54,735 bases of DNA from Clostridia bacterium (GCA_017397305.1 JAFQJB010000022.1:1-54735), one strand, 5' to 3'; counted from the first letter of the stretch, positions 32,237-40,885 are shown. A program made the numbers and translations. Notes: generated from the letters alone by a model not told the origin.

Positions 32237-33311
32237 AGATATACAACGTTCCATATATAGCGGAAGAAAAATTTCCCTAGAAGTTTTCGGCGGCTCGCAT
32301 ACCGAAGAGATAGGTGTTAAATGCGAGGGGCTTGACGGATATACTTTTGACGGAGAACAACTTCAAACCTTTCTAGATAGAAGAAAGCCTAAAAAAGAAG
32401 CCTTTTCGACGAGTAGAAAGGAAGGGGATAATTTTATCGTTAAAAGCCAAATGGCAGGCGATAAGATAGAGGGGGAATTTTTAGCCGTTATAAAAAATAG
32501 CAACGCAAAAAGCGGGGATTATTCGTCGCTTATAAAAACCCCAAGACCGTCGCATGCCGACTACGTTGCGTGGATAAAGTACGGCGATAGCTTCGATTAT
32601 CGTGGCGGTGGAAAATTTTCTGGCAGAATGACCGCGCCGATATGCATAGTCGGGGGAATTTGCAAACAAATTCTAGAAGAGAAAGGTATAGAGATAAACG
32701 CATATATTCGTTCAATCGGGACGGCTGTTGGAAAGGGTTATAACGACGTTGACCAAAACCAGTTTGACTTTAACAATCTAAACAAAGATTTCCCCGTGCT
32801 TGACGATAGCGATACGGAAAAAATGAAAGAGCAAATCGAGAGCGCAAAAGTGCAAGGCGATTCGGTGGGCGGTTCGATAGAGTGCGTTATAAAGGGTGTA
32901 CCCGTGGGTGCTGGCGAGTATATGTTCGATAGTATAGAGAGCGTTATTTCCACACTAGCCTTTGCCGTTCCCGCGGTTAAGGGGATAGAGTTTGGCAGTG
33001 GTTTTGACCTAACAAAAATGCTTGGAAGCATCGCAAACGATAGCTTTTATTACGATGCGGACGGCAAGGTTAAAACAAAAACCAACCATAACGGCGGTAT
33101 AAACGGCGGTATGGCAAACGGAATGCCGATAACCTTTAGGGTGGCAATAAAACCCACCCCGTCAATCGCAAAGGAGCAAGACACGATTAATCTTGAACAA
33201 AAGACAAACGTTAAACTTGTTATACCTGGTAGGCACGATAGTTGCATAGTACCGAGAGCGGTGGCGGTTATAGAAGCAATATCAGCAATAGCAATTTTTG
33301 ACTTAATGTAA
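32229..33311 (+). CDS. aroC: Chorismate synthase
   Basis: This 360-residue FMN-dependent enzyme makes chorismate from EPSP. RGGGKFSGRMTAPICIVGG, VQGDSVGGSIECVIKGVPVG, HNGGINGGMANGMPI and IPGRHDSCIVPRAVAVIEA are the conserved flavin- and substrate-binding blocks. The N-terminal signature, usually FGESHG, reads FGGSHTEEIG: the Glu is replaced by Gly, while the His thought to take part in catalysis is kept. The start at 32229 follows GGAGGGCG in the end of aroA. The enzyme depends on reduced FMN; no flavin reductase is encoded nearby. Confidence 0.95.
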   Translation: MTKDIQRSIYSGRKISLEVFGGSHTEEIGVKCEGLDGYTFDGEQLQTFLDRRKPKKEAFSTSRKEGDNFIVKSQMAGDKIEGEFLAVIKNSNAKSGDYSSLIKTPRPSHADYVAWIKYGDSFDYRGGGKFSGRMTAPICIVGGICKQILEEKGIEINAYIRSIGTAVGKGYNDVDQNQFDFNNLNKDFPVLDDSDTEKMKEQIESAKVQGDSVGGSIECVIKGVPVGAGEYMFDSIESVISTLAFAVPAVKGIEFGSGFDLTKMLGSIANDSFYYDADGKVKTKTNHNGGINGGMANGMPITFRVAIKPTPSIAKEQDTINLEQKTNVKLVIPGRHDSCIVPRAVAVIEAISAIAIFDLM

Positions 33312-33322
33312 GGAGCAACAAA

Positions 33323-34468
33323 ATGGAACTAAATAAAATAAGAGAACAAATCGATAAAATCGACGATAATATTGCAAAACTTTACGATGAGAGAATGAAA
33401 CTCGTTGGTCAAGTTAGCGAGGCGAAAAAGCAAAGCGGAAAGGCGGTTAACGACCCCGATAGAGAAAAGAAAATTCTTCTTCGCGTTACCGAAAACGTTG
33501 CGGAAGAAAACCAAGTTTACCTAAAAAGAGTGTTCGAAACCATATTCGAAACAAGCAAGGCTTATCAAACCATGAACGCCGAATACCACTCTAAGATAGG
33601 CGAACAAATAGATAAAGCACTTCTTAAAGGAGAATTGGTGCTTCCCGCTAAAGCCAAGGTCGCTTGCCAAGGCGTTTCGGGTGCATATTCCGGTATCGCA
33701 GCGGATAGACTTTTTGAACTTGCCGACATCACCTATTTTAAGAATTTCGACGGAGTGTTCCAAGCCGTTGAAAAAGGCTTTTGTAAGTATGGCGTGCTCC
33801 CGATAGAAAACAGCTCTGCAGGTTCAGTTAACCAAGTTTACGACCTTATGAAAGAGCACCGCTTCTATATCGTAAGAAGTATTCGTTTGCCTATATCACA
33901 CAACCTTATCGTAAACAAGGATACAAAATTAGAAGATATCAAAGAGATAATTTCTCACGAGCAAGCACTATCCCAGTGCAAGAAGTTTTTGGAGCAATTT
34001 AAGGACGTAAAAGTTACCGCAGTCGCAAACACGGCGGTTGCTGCAAGAACGCTTGCTGAAAGCGGTAGACACGACGTTGCGGCTATTTCGTCAAGGGAAT
34101 GTGCCGAACTTTACGGGCTTAAAATATTACAAAACAACGTTCAAGATAGCGACAACAATTACACTCGCTTTATCCTTATTGCAAAGGATATGGAATTCTA
34201 TCAAGGCGCACAAAAGATAAGTATAATGACAACCCTTCCCCAAAACACACCGGGAAGTTTGAATAAACTTTTGTCAAAATTCTCGGCTCTCGGCGTAAAC
34301 CTTACCAAACTTGAATCAAGACCAATAGTCGGCTCGTCGTTTGAGTTTATGTTCTACTTCGACTTTATGTGCGACATTAGGGATAAGGGTGTTAAAAACC
34401 TTTTGATAGAACTTGACAATTCTACCGAGCAGTTTACCTTCCTCGGTGCGTATAGGGAAATGGTGTAA
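33323..34468 (+). CDS. pheA: Bifunctional chorismate mutase / prephenate dehydratase (P-protein)
   Basis: This 381-residue enzyme takes chorismate through prephenate to phenylpyruvate, the phenylalanine branch. Residues 1-90 are an AroQ-type helical chorismate mutase (RxQIDxIDxxIxxLxxERMKLV pattern, with DPDREKKIL). Residues about 110-285 form the dehydratase (VACQGVSGAYSGIAADRLF, GVLPIENSSAGSVNQVYDL, SDNNYTRFILIA with the TRF motif). Residues about 295-375 are an ACT domain with LTKLESRPIVGSSFEF, the ESRP element that binds Phe for feedback inhibition. So this branch has both enzyme-level Phe control and operon-level attenuation. AAGGAG lies before the ATG. Confidence 0.96.
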   Translation: MELNKIREQIDKIDDNIAKLYDERMKLVGQVSEAKKQSGKAVNDPDREKKILLRVTENVAEENQVYLKRVFETIFETSKAYQTMNAEYHSKIGEQIDKALLKGELVLPAKAKVACQGVSGAYSGIAADRLFELADITYFKNFDGVFQAVEKGFCKYGVLPIENSSAGSVNQVYDLMKEHRFYIVRSIRLPISHNLIVNKDTKLEDIKEIISHEQALSQCKKFLEQFKDVKVTAVANTAVAARTLAESGRHDVAAISSRECAELYGLKILQNNVQDSDNNYTRFILIAKDMEFYQGAQKISIMTTLPQNTPGSLNKLLSKFSALGVNLTKLESRPIVGSSFEFMFYFDFMCDIRDKGVKNLLIELDNSTEQFTFLGAYREMV

Positions 34469-35698
34469 ATGCAAATTAAAAGTAGATACGGACTTATAGG
34501 AAAAACCTTAAAACACAGCTTTTCTAAGGGCATACATAATAGGCTTGGCAAATACGATTATGAGCTTTACCCTTTAAGAGAGGACCAACTTAACGAATTT
34601 GCTTTGGATAAAAAGATAAGCGGTTTTAACGTTACCATTCCTTACAAGACGGATATAATTGAATATTTGACCGAAATAGACCAGCGTGCAAAAGATATCG
34701 GCGCGGTAAACACCGTGGTTAGAAAGAAAAAGGGGCTAAAAGGCTATAATACCGACTTTGACGGCATGGTGTATATGCTTAATAGTGCAAACATAACCTT
34801 AAAAGATAAGGTGGTTATGATTCTCGGTAGCGGTGGGACGAGCAAGACGGCGGAAGCTGTTGCAAAGCATCTCGGTGCAAAGCGAGTTTTTAAGGTTTCC
34901 CGTTCGGGCGAAATAAACTATCAAAACTATAACAGTCAAACGGACGTTCAAGTTATTATCAATACCACCCCCGTGGGAATGTTCCCTAATAACTACGACG
35001 CACCCGTTGATTTGAGCGGTTTTGATAGGCTTGAAGGGGTTGCTGACGTCGTGTATAACCCCATGCTTACCATGCTTTGCTTTAATGCAAAAAATAGGGG
35101 CTTAAAGCACGTTAACGGACTTGCAATGCTTGTTGCGCAAGCAAAGTTTGCAAGCGAAAAGTTTAAGGGTAGACCTATTGCAGATACCAAGATAGACGAG
35201 ATTATTAGAGAAATGAAAAGCAAAAGCACCAACGTCGTTCTTGTGGGTATGCCAGGCTCGGGAAAGAGCACCATTGCAAAAGAAGTTGCAAAACGACTAA
35301 AGAGGCAATTTATAGATACCGATAAAGAAATCGAGAAAAAGGCGGGAATGAGTATACCCGACATATTTAGTGAGTATGGCGAGGGGAGATTCCGCGAAAT
35401 AGAAAAGCAAGTACTAAGAGAAGTCGGTGCAATGACGGGAAAGGTTATTGCAACGGGTGGCGGTGTGGTTAAGGATAGTGAAAACCTTTATCCCTTAAAG
35501 AGCAACGGCATAATTTTTTGGATAAAAAGGGATGCTACAAAACTTGTTACTAAGGGAAGACCGCTATCAAAAGACTTGGAAACGGTAAAAAAGCTTTACG
35601 AGGAACGCAAAGATAAGTATTTGGCGTTTAGCGACCACCAAATCGATAACGACGGCGAACTTTTGACTGCCGTAAAAGGAGTTTTAGAAAAATTATGA
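34469..35698 (+). CDS. aroEK: Fused shikimate dehydrogenase / shikimate kinase
   Basis: This single 409-residue chain carries two pathway steps. Residues 1-250 are shikimate dehydrogenase: substrate-binding HSFSKGIHN, catalytic K60 in FNVTIPYK, D96 in YNTDFDGM, and the NADP-binding ILGSGGTSKTAEAVAKHLGA. Residues from about 254 to the end are shikimate kinase: P-loop GMPGSGKST (259-267), FIDTDKEIEKKAGMSIPDIF, GEGRFREIE and ATGGGVV. The enzymes act in direct succession, so the fusion could couple dehydroshikimate reduction to phosphorylation. The gene begins directly at the pheA stop and overlaps aroQ by 4 bases. No frameshift was seen at the junction. Confidence 0.95.
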   Translation: MQIKSRYGLIGKTLKHSFSKGIHNRLGKYDYELYPLREDQLNEFALDKKISGFNVTIPYKTDIIEYLTEIDQRAKDIGAVNTVVRKKKGLKGYNTDFDGMVYMLNSANITLKDKVVMILGSGGTSKTAEAVAKHLGAKRVFKVSRSGEINYQNYNSQTDVQVIINTTPVGMFPNNYDAPVDLSGFDRLEGVADVVYNPMLTMLCFNAKNRGLKHVNGLAMLVAQAKFASEKFKGRPIADTKIDEIIREMKSKSTNVVLVGMPGSGKSTIAKEVAKRLKRQFIDTDKEIEKKAGMSIPDIFSEYGEGRFREIEKQVLREVGAMTGKVIATGGGVVKDSENLYPLKSNGIIFWIKRDATKLVTKGRPLSKDLETVKKLYEERKDKYLAFSDHQIDNDGELLTAVKGVLEKL

Positions 35699-36123
35699 AA
35701 ATTCTTGTTATAAACGGACCAAACCTCAATATGCTTGGGGTTAGGGAAAAAAACATTTACGGCGACAAAACTTACGCTAGCCTTATTAAGAGCATAAAGA
35801 TGCACGCGAAGGATAAGGGCGTAAAGGTAAAATGCTATCAATCAAACTGCGAGGGTGAAATTGTTACGGCAATTCAAAAGGCGTATAAAAAGTTTGACGG
35901 AATAGTTATCAACCCCGGTGCTTACACGCACACCAGCATTGCACTTTTAGACGCACTAAAATGCGTGCAAATCCCCACCGTCGAGGTGCATATCTCTAAC
36001 GTTAATGAAAGGGAAGAGTTTAGGAAGATTTCCTTTGTTAGAGAGTACGCATTCCTCACCATCGCAGGTAAAGGCTTTGACGGGTATTTAGAGGCGATTG
36101 ATAAATTAATAGAAAAAAATTAA
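35695..36123 (+). CDS. aroQ: Type II 3-dehydroquinate dehydratase
   Basis: This 142-residue enzyme converts 3-dehydroquinate to 3-dehydroshikimate. It shows the type II signatures INGPNLNMLGVREKNIYG (with the catalytic Tyr), QSNCEGEIV, NPGAYTHTSIALLDAL and VEVHISNVNEREEFRK (catalytic His). It starts by ATGA overlap inside the end of aroEK and is the last gene of the operon. Together with the upstream genes it completes all seven steps to chorismate. Confidence 0.96.
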   Translation: MKILVINGPNLNMLGVREKNIYGDKTYASLIKSIKMHAKDKGVKVKCYQSNCEGEIVTAIQKAYKKFDGIVINPGAYTHTSIALLDALKCVQIPTVEVHISNVNEREEFRKISFVREYAFLTIAGKGFDGYLEAIDKLIEKN

Positions 36124-36131
36124 TCCCAAAG

Positions 36132-36160
36132 CTCCGCTAACTAGCGGAGTTTTCTTTTTA
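36132..36160 (+). terminator. Terminator of the aro operon
   Basis: CTCCGCT (36132-36138), loop AACT, AGCGGAG (36143-36149), followed by TTTTCTTTTT, just after aroQ. Confidence 0.85.
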
Positions 36161-36175
36161 TATACCGCATATTTA

Positions 36176-36204
36176 TTTACTTTTATGATAAAAAGTGATA
36201 AAAT
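36176..36204 (+). promoter_or_regulatory. Probable promoter of the SulP gene
   Basis: TTTACT (36176-36181), 17 bases, TAAAAT (36199-36204). AAGGA lies before the ATG at 36249. Confidence 0.5.
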
Positions 36205-36248
36205 GAAAAGGATAATAAAAGGAAAATTTTTATATAAGGAAAAGATAA

Positions 36249-37790
36249 ATGAAACCACAATTATTCGCGTCGCTAAAAGGCTATAAAAAACACGATTTAG
36301 TTAAAGACTTGTTCGCAGGGCTTATGGTTGCAATCATTGCGTTGCCACTATCAATCGCACTTGGTATTCAGTCGGTACCGGGCTCTGCTCGTGCCGTTCA
36401 GTTTGGTATTATAACGGCAATCGTTGCGGGCTTTTTTATATCCTTTCTAGGAGGCTCTAAGTATCAAATTGGCGGACCAACCGCGGCTTTTGTCGTAATA
36501 CTTGCATCTTACGTATCAAATCCAAACATTGGACTTTTGGGACTTGCAATTGCGGGTATTATGGCGGGTGTAATCCTAATTTTACTCGGCTTACTTCGTG
36601 CGGGAAGCGTTATGAAGTTTTTCCCGTACCCCATAACCATAGGCTTTACCACGGGAATAGGTATAACCCTTATAATCGGTCAAATAAACGACCTTTGCGG
36701 GTTTGGGGTGACCGAGCCAGAAGCACTTCATAAATTCATTGGATACTTCCACAATATCAAAAATTTCGACTTTGCAACCTTTGGCGTGGGAGCAATCGGG
36801 CTTTTATGCGTTATTTTATTACCCAAAATAAACAAAAAAATTCCGTCGGCATTCGTTGCGCTTATCGTTTGCACGGGGGCGACCTTCCTATTTAACGGTG
36901 CGTTTGGTGCGTCCGTTGCAACAATCGGCTCTAAATTTGGAAAGATTGAAGCGGGCTTTTTCCCCATAAACTTTTCGTCCATTGGCGACGTTAAGTTTAC
37001 CGCACTTATCGTTCCGTCAATAGTGATTGCATTCCTCTGCGCGATAGAAAGTTTGCTTTCTGCAACCGTTGCCTCGGGCATGACCAACACCACCTTTAAC
37101 CCCAACCAAGAACTTATGGGACAAGGTGTTGCAAACATTGCATCTTCGCTCCTTGGCGGACTTCCCGCAACGGGTGCAATCGCAAGAACGGCTGCTGGTA
37201 TTGAAAACGGGGCAAGAAGTCCTTTAACTGGTGTGTTCCACGCGCTTTTCTTGTTGGTGTTCTATTTCCTTCTTATGAGTGTGGTGCAATATATCCCGCT
37301 CGCAGTTTTCTCGGCAATCTTAATCTCAGTTGCTATCAATATGAGTAGATTTAAGTTGTTTGCCCGCCTTACCACCTTTGGTATAAGGGATAGCATAATT
37401 TTAATCGTGACTTGCGTTTTGACCATTGTATTCGACCTAACTTACGGCGTACTAGGTGGCGTTGCGGTTACCTTTATTTTGAACGCGGGCAACTTTAAGA
37501 AAGGCTTAAAGACCGAAGTCGTTGAAGGAAAGAAGAGAAACGTTGTAAAGGCAAAGGGCACGATATTTTTTGTTAATGCAAACAAGCTTGTTGACGTTAT
37601 AGAAAAGGCGTTTACCGATAAGCAACTAGTTACCCTCGACCTAAGTAAAATAGCGAGTATTGACGAGAGCGCGTTTGAAAAGATTTCTACTTTAAGAAAA
37701 AAACTTAGTGTTCAAGGCAAAACACTTGATTTTGTTGGTGCAAATAAAAAGGTTAAAGCAAGAATAAGCAAGTTTGAAAAGGTTATTTAA
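36249..37790 (+). CDS. SulP-family inorganic anion transporter with STAS domain
   Basis: This 513-residue polytopic membrane protein of the SLC26/SulP family probably moves sulfate, bicarbonate or another small anion. The N-terminal signature DLFAGLMVAIIALPLSIALG and the following GGPTAAF segment are typical. About 10-14 hydrophobic segments cover residues 20-415. Residues about 430-513 form a cytoplasmic STAS domain (LVTLDLSKIASIDESAFEKI). It is followed after one base by an alcohol dehydrogenase gene, so the two may be cotranscribed. The substrate cannot be told from sequence. Confidence 0.92.
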   Translation: MKPQLFASLKGYKKHDLVKDLFAGLMVAIIALPLSIALGIQSVPGSARAVQFGIITAIVAGFFISFLGGSKYQIGGPTAAFVVILASYVSNPNIGLLGLAIAGIMAGVILILLGLLRAGSVMKFFPYPITIGFTTGIGITLIIGQINDLCGFGVTEPEALHKFIGYFHNIKNFDFATFGVGAIGLLCVILLPKINKKIPSAFVALIVCTGATFLFNGAFGASVATIGSKFGKIEAGFFPINFSSIGDVKFTALIVPSIVIAFLCAIESLLSATVASGMTNTTFNPNQELMGQGVANIASSLLGGLPATGAIARTAAGIENGARSPLTGVFHALFLLVFYFLLMSVVQYIPLAVFSAILISVAINMSRFKLFARLTTFGIRDSIILIVTCVLTIVFDLTYGVLGGVAVTFILNAGNFKKGLKTEVVEGKKRNVVKAKGTIFFVNANKLVDVIEKAFTDKQLVTLDLSKIASIDESAFEKISTLRKKLSVQGKTLDFVGANKKVKARISKFEKVI

Positions 37791-37791
37791 T

Positions 37792-38958
37792 ATGAACGAT
37801 TTTATTTATAATACCCCCACAAAAGTATATTTTGGAAAGGGTAGGGAAAAGGAACTAGGCAGTATAATTGCCGAATACGGATACAAAAAAGTAATGCTCC
37901 AATACGGCAAAGGCAGTGTTGTTAGGAGCGGGCTTTTGGATACTGTTAAAACCTCTCTTACCGAAAGTGGAATAGAGTTTTGTGAAATGGGCGGTGTAGA
38001 ACCTAACCCAAAAATCACCTTTGTTAGAGAGGCTATAAAGGTTGCTAAAGAACAAAATGTAGATTTAATCGTTGCCGTTGGCGGTGGAAGTGTTATAGAT
38101 TCGTGCAAGTACACCGCACTCGGTGCTAAAGCCGATTGCGACGTGTGGGACTTTGCTATGGGAAAATCTAAACCCGTTGACGCAATCGACGTTGCGTGCG
38201 TTTTAACGCACTCTGCCGCGGGCAGTGAAATGAGCAATTCCGCCGTTATAACCAACCTTGAACTAAATATGAAAAAGGGTTGTTCAACCGAACTTAATCG
38301 CTTAAAGTTTGCCGTTATGAACCCCGAACTTACCTACACGCTTCCCGCATATCAAACGGCTTGTGGGGTGGTAGATATTATGGCGCACACTATGGAACGT
38401 TACTTTACCGTTTGCGAAGATACCGACCTTACCGATAGAATTGCCGAAAGCATCTTAAAGGCGGTTATAAGTGCGGGTAGAGTAGCGGTAGAGCACCCCA
38501 CCGATTACGAGGCAAGGGCAACTATAATGTGGGCTTCAAGCCTATCGCACAATGGACTTACCGGTTGCGGTAGAGAAAATTACCTTGCCGTTCACCAGTT
38601 AGAGCATGCACTAAGTGGGGAATACGACCACGTGGCACACGGTGCAGGACTTGCAGTGTTATTTCCCGCATGGGCAAAATACGTTTATAAAACCAACGTA
38701 AAACGTTTTTCGCAGTTTGCTAGACGCGTTTGGGACGTGGTGGAAAGCGACGACGAAAAGGCGGCAATTATGGGTATAGAGGCAATGTCTAGCTACTTTA
38801 AGAGTATCGGTATGCCGACAACTTTACGTGAGTTTAATATTCCCAACGTGGCAGAAAGGCTTGCGGAACTTTGCACCTATCAAAAAACGAGAACGGTGAA
38901 GAGTTATATTACGTTAGATTATAAAGTTATTAAAGAGATTTTTGAAAGTTGTTATTAA
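37792..38958 (+). CDS. Iron-containing alcohol dehydrogenase (butanol dehydrogenase-like)
   Basis: This 388-residue group III dehydrogenase contains the nucleotide motif VGGGSVIDSCKY and the iron ligands in VVDIMAHTMERYF (Asp and His), HQLEHALSG and DHVAHGAGLA. It resembles the NAD(P)H-dependent butanol dehydrogenase/YqhD group, which reduces aldehydes to alcohols. The ATG at 37792 is preferred to an ATG 18 bases upstream because the family begins with the M-x-D-F-x-Y-x-x-P-T-K-x-x-F-G pattern. The SD is weak, so coupling to the sulP-type gene that ends one base upstream is likely. Confidence 0.9.
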   Translation: MNDFIYNTPTKVYFGKGREKELGSIIAEYGYKKVMLQYGKGSVVRSGLLDTVKTSLTESGIEFCEMGGVEPNPKITFVREAIKVAKEQNVDLIVAVGGGSVIDSCKYTALGAKADCDVWDFAMGKSKPVDAIDVACVLTHSAAGSEMSNSAVITNLELNMKKGCSTELNRLKFAVMNPELTYTLPAYQTACGVVDIMAHTMERYFTVCEDTDLTDRIAESILKAVISAGRVAVEHPTDYEARATIMWASSLSHNGLTGCGRENYLAVHQLEHALSGEYDHVAHGAGLAVLFPAWAKYVYKTNVKRFSQFARRVWDVVESDDEKAAIMGIEAMSSYFKSIGMPTTLREFNIPNVAERLAELCTYQKTRTVKSYITLDYKVIKEIFESCY

Positions 38959-38963
38959 AAAAT

Positions 38964-38992
38964 AAGCACTTTGCGTATCGCAAAGTGCTTTT
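38964..38992. terminator. Shared bidirectional terminator
   Basis: AAGCACTTTGCG (38964-38975), loop TAT and CGCAAAGTGCTT (38979-38990) form a perfect 12-base stem between two convergent genes. Confidence 0.88.
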
Positions 38993-39197
38993 AATATTCA
39001 ACTCTTCCTAAAAGATAATCAACCGAAACGTCAAATAGATTGGCAAGGGCAACAAGGCTTTCAAGCGACGGCTGTGCGTCGCCCTTTTCATAACGGATAT
39101 AAGAGGGCTGTTTTATTTTTAACGCCTCTGCGACTTGCCGTTGAGTCATTTTATTAATCTTCCGCTGTTCAATCAGCCTTTCACAAAAAATTTTCAT
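38991..39197 (-). CDS. XRE/Cro-type transcriptional regulator, single HTH domain
   Basis: This 68-residue protein consists of one helix-turn-helix domain of the XRE family: MTQRQVAEALKIKQPSYIRYEKGDAQPSLESLVALANLFDVSVDYLLG pattern, residues about 17-64. No ligand or oligomerisation domain follows. The start at 39197 is chosen over an in-frame ATG further upstream because GGGTGG precedes it. It is divergent from a membrane-protein gene, and the intervening promoter carries two ATAGC-N5-GCTAT sites that are its likely operators. It probably represses that gene and itself. Confidence 0.85.
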   Translation of the reverse strand: MKIFCERLIEQRKINKMTQRQVAEALKIKQPSYIRYEKGDAQPSLESLVALANLFDVSVDYLLGRVEY

Positions 39198-39214
39198 TTT
39201 TCCACCCTTTATCA

Positions 39215-39243
39215 TTGACAATTATAGCAAATTGCTATATAAT
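39215..39243 (+). promoter_or_regulatory. Consensus sigma-A promoter for the PH-domain gene
   Basis: TTGACA (39215-39220), a 17-base spacer and TATAAT (39238-39243). The spacer and part of the -10 box are covered by the first operator-like palindrome. Confidence 0.8.
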
Positions 39244-39269
39244 TAATACAAAATATAGCAATACGCTAT
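39223..39269. promoter_or_regulatory. Two operator-like palindromes, likely binding sites of the adjacent XRE regulator
   Basis: Site 1 is TATAGCAA-A-TTGCTATA (39223-39239), a perfect palindrome between and over the -35/-10 region. Site 2 is ATAGC-AATAC-GCTAT (39255-39269). Both share ATAGC-N5-GCTAT, and their centres are 31 bases apart, about three DNA turns, on the same face of the helix. Confidence 0.75.
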
Positions 39270-39287
39270 CAAAAAAGGAGAAAAAAT

Positions 39288-39851
39288 ATGAGTAGTTACT
39301 TAATTTCGAACTTGTCGAAAGACGAAAAAATCATGTGTAGAGCAAAAATTAACAAACTTGCTATTGTCGGTCCACTAATTACCGCGATATTCCTCTTGAT
39401 AATCGCTGTTGTTGGACATTTGCTATTAAATAAACTTTTATTCCATAATCAAGAGTTTTTGCTCAAAAATGGTGCTGCTCCACGGGGTGCGGAAATTTTG
39501 GTAAAGGTGTTTGTTTGGTTTATACTTACGTTTATCCCAGTGGTAGTTTTGATTAGAAGTTTAATTAAAACGCTTTCTTTAGAGGTGGTAATCACTAACA
39601 ACCGCCTTTTTGGAAAGGTTGGGTTGATAAGCCTTAAAACTATTGATATTCCTATAAAGCAAATATCTAATAGTAGTATAACTTGTGGTTTTTGGGGCAG
39701 AATGTTTAATTATTATACTGTTGATATTTCTCATGCTGGTATGAAAATCGTTAGCGGAACTTCTAAAGGTTTATTAATTCCGGCGGTTAGTAATGCAAAG
39801 GAATTTACAAACACAATAAACAAAGCGATTGAAGAAAACGAGCACAAATAA
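39288..39851 (+). CDS. Membrane protein with bacterial PH (YdbS/YdbT-like) domain
   Basis: This 187-residue protein has two transmembrane segments (about 26-48 and 72-92). A bacterial pleckstrin-homology-like domain follows (about 95-175), recognisable by ITNNRLFGKVGLISLKTIDI and then PIKQISNSSITCGFWGRMF. Proteins with this domain behind two membrane helices are common and mostly uncharacterised; some are linked to envelope stress or bacteriocin resistance. It is a single gene behind an operator-covered strong promoter, so it is probably kept off by the divergent XRE regulator. AAAGGAG lies before the ATG. Confidence 0.8.
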   Translation: MSSYLISNLSKDEKIMCRAKINKLAIVGPLITAIFLLIIAVVGHLLLNKLLFHNQEFLLKNGAAPRGAEILVKVFVWFILTFIPVVVLIRSLIKTLSLEVVITNNRLFGKVGLISLKTIDIPIKQISNSSITCGFWGRMFNYYTVDISHAGMKIVSGTSKGLLIPAVSNAKEFTNTINKAIEENEHK

Positions 39852-39855
39852 ACAA

Positions 39856-39885
39856 AAAACCCTTGCGAGAAAGCAAGGGTTTTAA
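39856..39885. terminator. Shared bidirectional terminator
   Basis: AAAACCCTTGC (39856-39866) and GCAAGGGTTTT (39873-39883) form an 11-base perfect stem between the PH-domain gene and the convergent fba. Confidence 0.88.
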
Positions 39886-39904
39886 TTTTGTTTTAAGTTT
39901 TATC

Positions 39905-40885
39905 TTATTTGCATTCGTCAGCTTTGCCAGCGCAACCAAGAACGTTAATGAGTTTGTGTTTAACGATTTCTTTGATGTTAGCACGAGCGGGTTTAAGATA
40001 TTCTCTGGGGTCGAACTTGTCGGGTTTTTCGTTGAAGAACTTACGGATAGTACCAGTCATTGCGAGACGGAGGTCAGAGTCGATGTTGATTTTGCAAACT
40101 GAAAGACCAGCAGCTTTTCTAAGTTGTTCTTCGGGAACACCGATAGCGTCGGGCATTTTACCGCCGTTTTCGTTTACCATTTTAACGTATTCTTGGGGAA
40201 CTGAAGAAGAACCGTGGAGTACGATGGGGAAGCCAGGGAGTTTTTCAGAAACTGCTTCCAAAATGTCAAAACGGAGTGCGGGGGGAACGAGGATACCTTC
40301 TTCGTTTCTGGTGCATTGTTCGGGTTTGAACTTGTATGCGCCGTGTGAAGTACCGATAGCGATAGCGAGGCTATCAACACCAGTTCTGGTTACGAATTCG
40401 ATAACTTCTTCGGGTTTGGTATAGCTTTCAGCACCGTGTTCAACCTTAACGTCGTCTTCGATACCAGCCAAAGTACCAAGTTCGCCTTCAACTGTAACGC
40501 CTCTTGCGTGTGCGTATTCAACAACCTTTTTGGTGAGTTCGATGTTTTCTTCGAAGGGAAGGTGAGAGCCGTCAATCATAACAGAAGTGAAGCCACCGTC
40601 GATGCAAGACTTACAAGTTTCGAAGTCGGGACCGTGGTCGAGGTGCAAAACGATTGGGATTTCCGGGCATTCTGCAACTGCAGCTTCAACGAGTTTAACG
40701 AGATAGGTGTGGTTTGCGTATGCTCTTGCGCCCTTAGATACTTGCAAAATAACGGGAGCGTTTGCTTCCTTACAAGCTTCGGTGATACCTTGAACGATTT
40801 CCATGTTGTTTACGTTGAAAGCGCCGATAGCATAGCCGTTTTTGTACGCTTGCTCAAACATTTTCTTTGAGTTTACGAGTGCCAT
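39905..40885 (-). CDS. fba: Class II fructose-bisphosphate aldolase
   Basis: This 326-residue zinc-dependent glycolytic enzyme splits fructose 1,6-bisphosphate into two triose phosphates. The zinc ligands lie in VLHLDHGPDF (His pair), the GTSHGAYKF segment (His) and LHGSSSVP (His); EGELGTLAG carries the conserved Glu. It is highly expressed by its codon use and has a strong SD (minus strand of CCTCC just after 40893). It stands alone with its own promoter and terminator. Together with gapA and fruK it shows that glycolytic genes are scattered through this region. Confidence 0.96.
   Translation of the reverse strand: MALVNSKKMFEQAYKNGYAIGAFNVNNMEIVQGITEACKEANAPVILQVSKGARAYANHTYLVKLVEAAVAECPEIPIVLHLDHGPDFETCKSCIDGGFTSVMIDGSHLPFEENIELTKKVVEYAHARGVTVEGELGTLAGIEDDVKVEHGAESYTKPEEVIEFVTRTGVDSLAIAIGTSHGAYKFKPEQCTRNEEGILVPPALRFDILEAVSEKLPGFPIVLHGSSSVPQEYVKMVNENGGKMPDAIGVPEEQLRKAAGLSVCKINIDSDLRLAMTGTIRKFFNEKPDKFDPREYLKPARANIKEIVKHKLINVLGCAGKADECK

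Noticed and set aside
37806..38255. Minus-strand open frame of 149 codons inside the alcohol dehydrogenase gene
   Set aside because: No ribosome-binding site, and it is fully antisense to a well-supported gene.
39909..40424. Plus-strand open frame of 171 codons inside fba
   Set aside because: It is a shadow of the highly biased fba codons; the aldolase motifs are all in the minus-strand frame.
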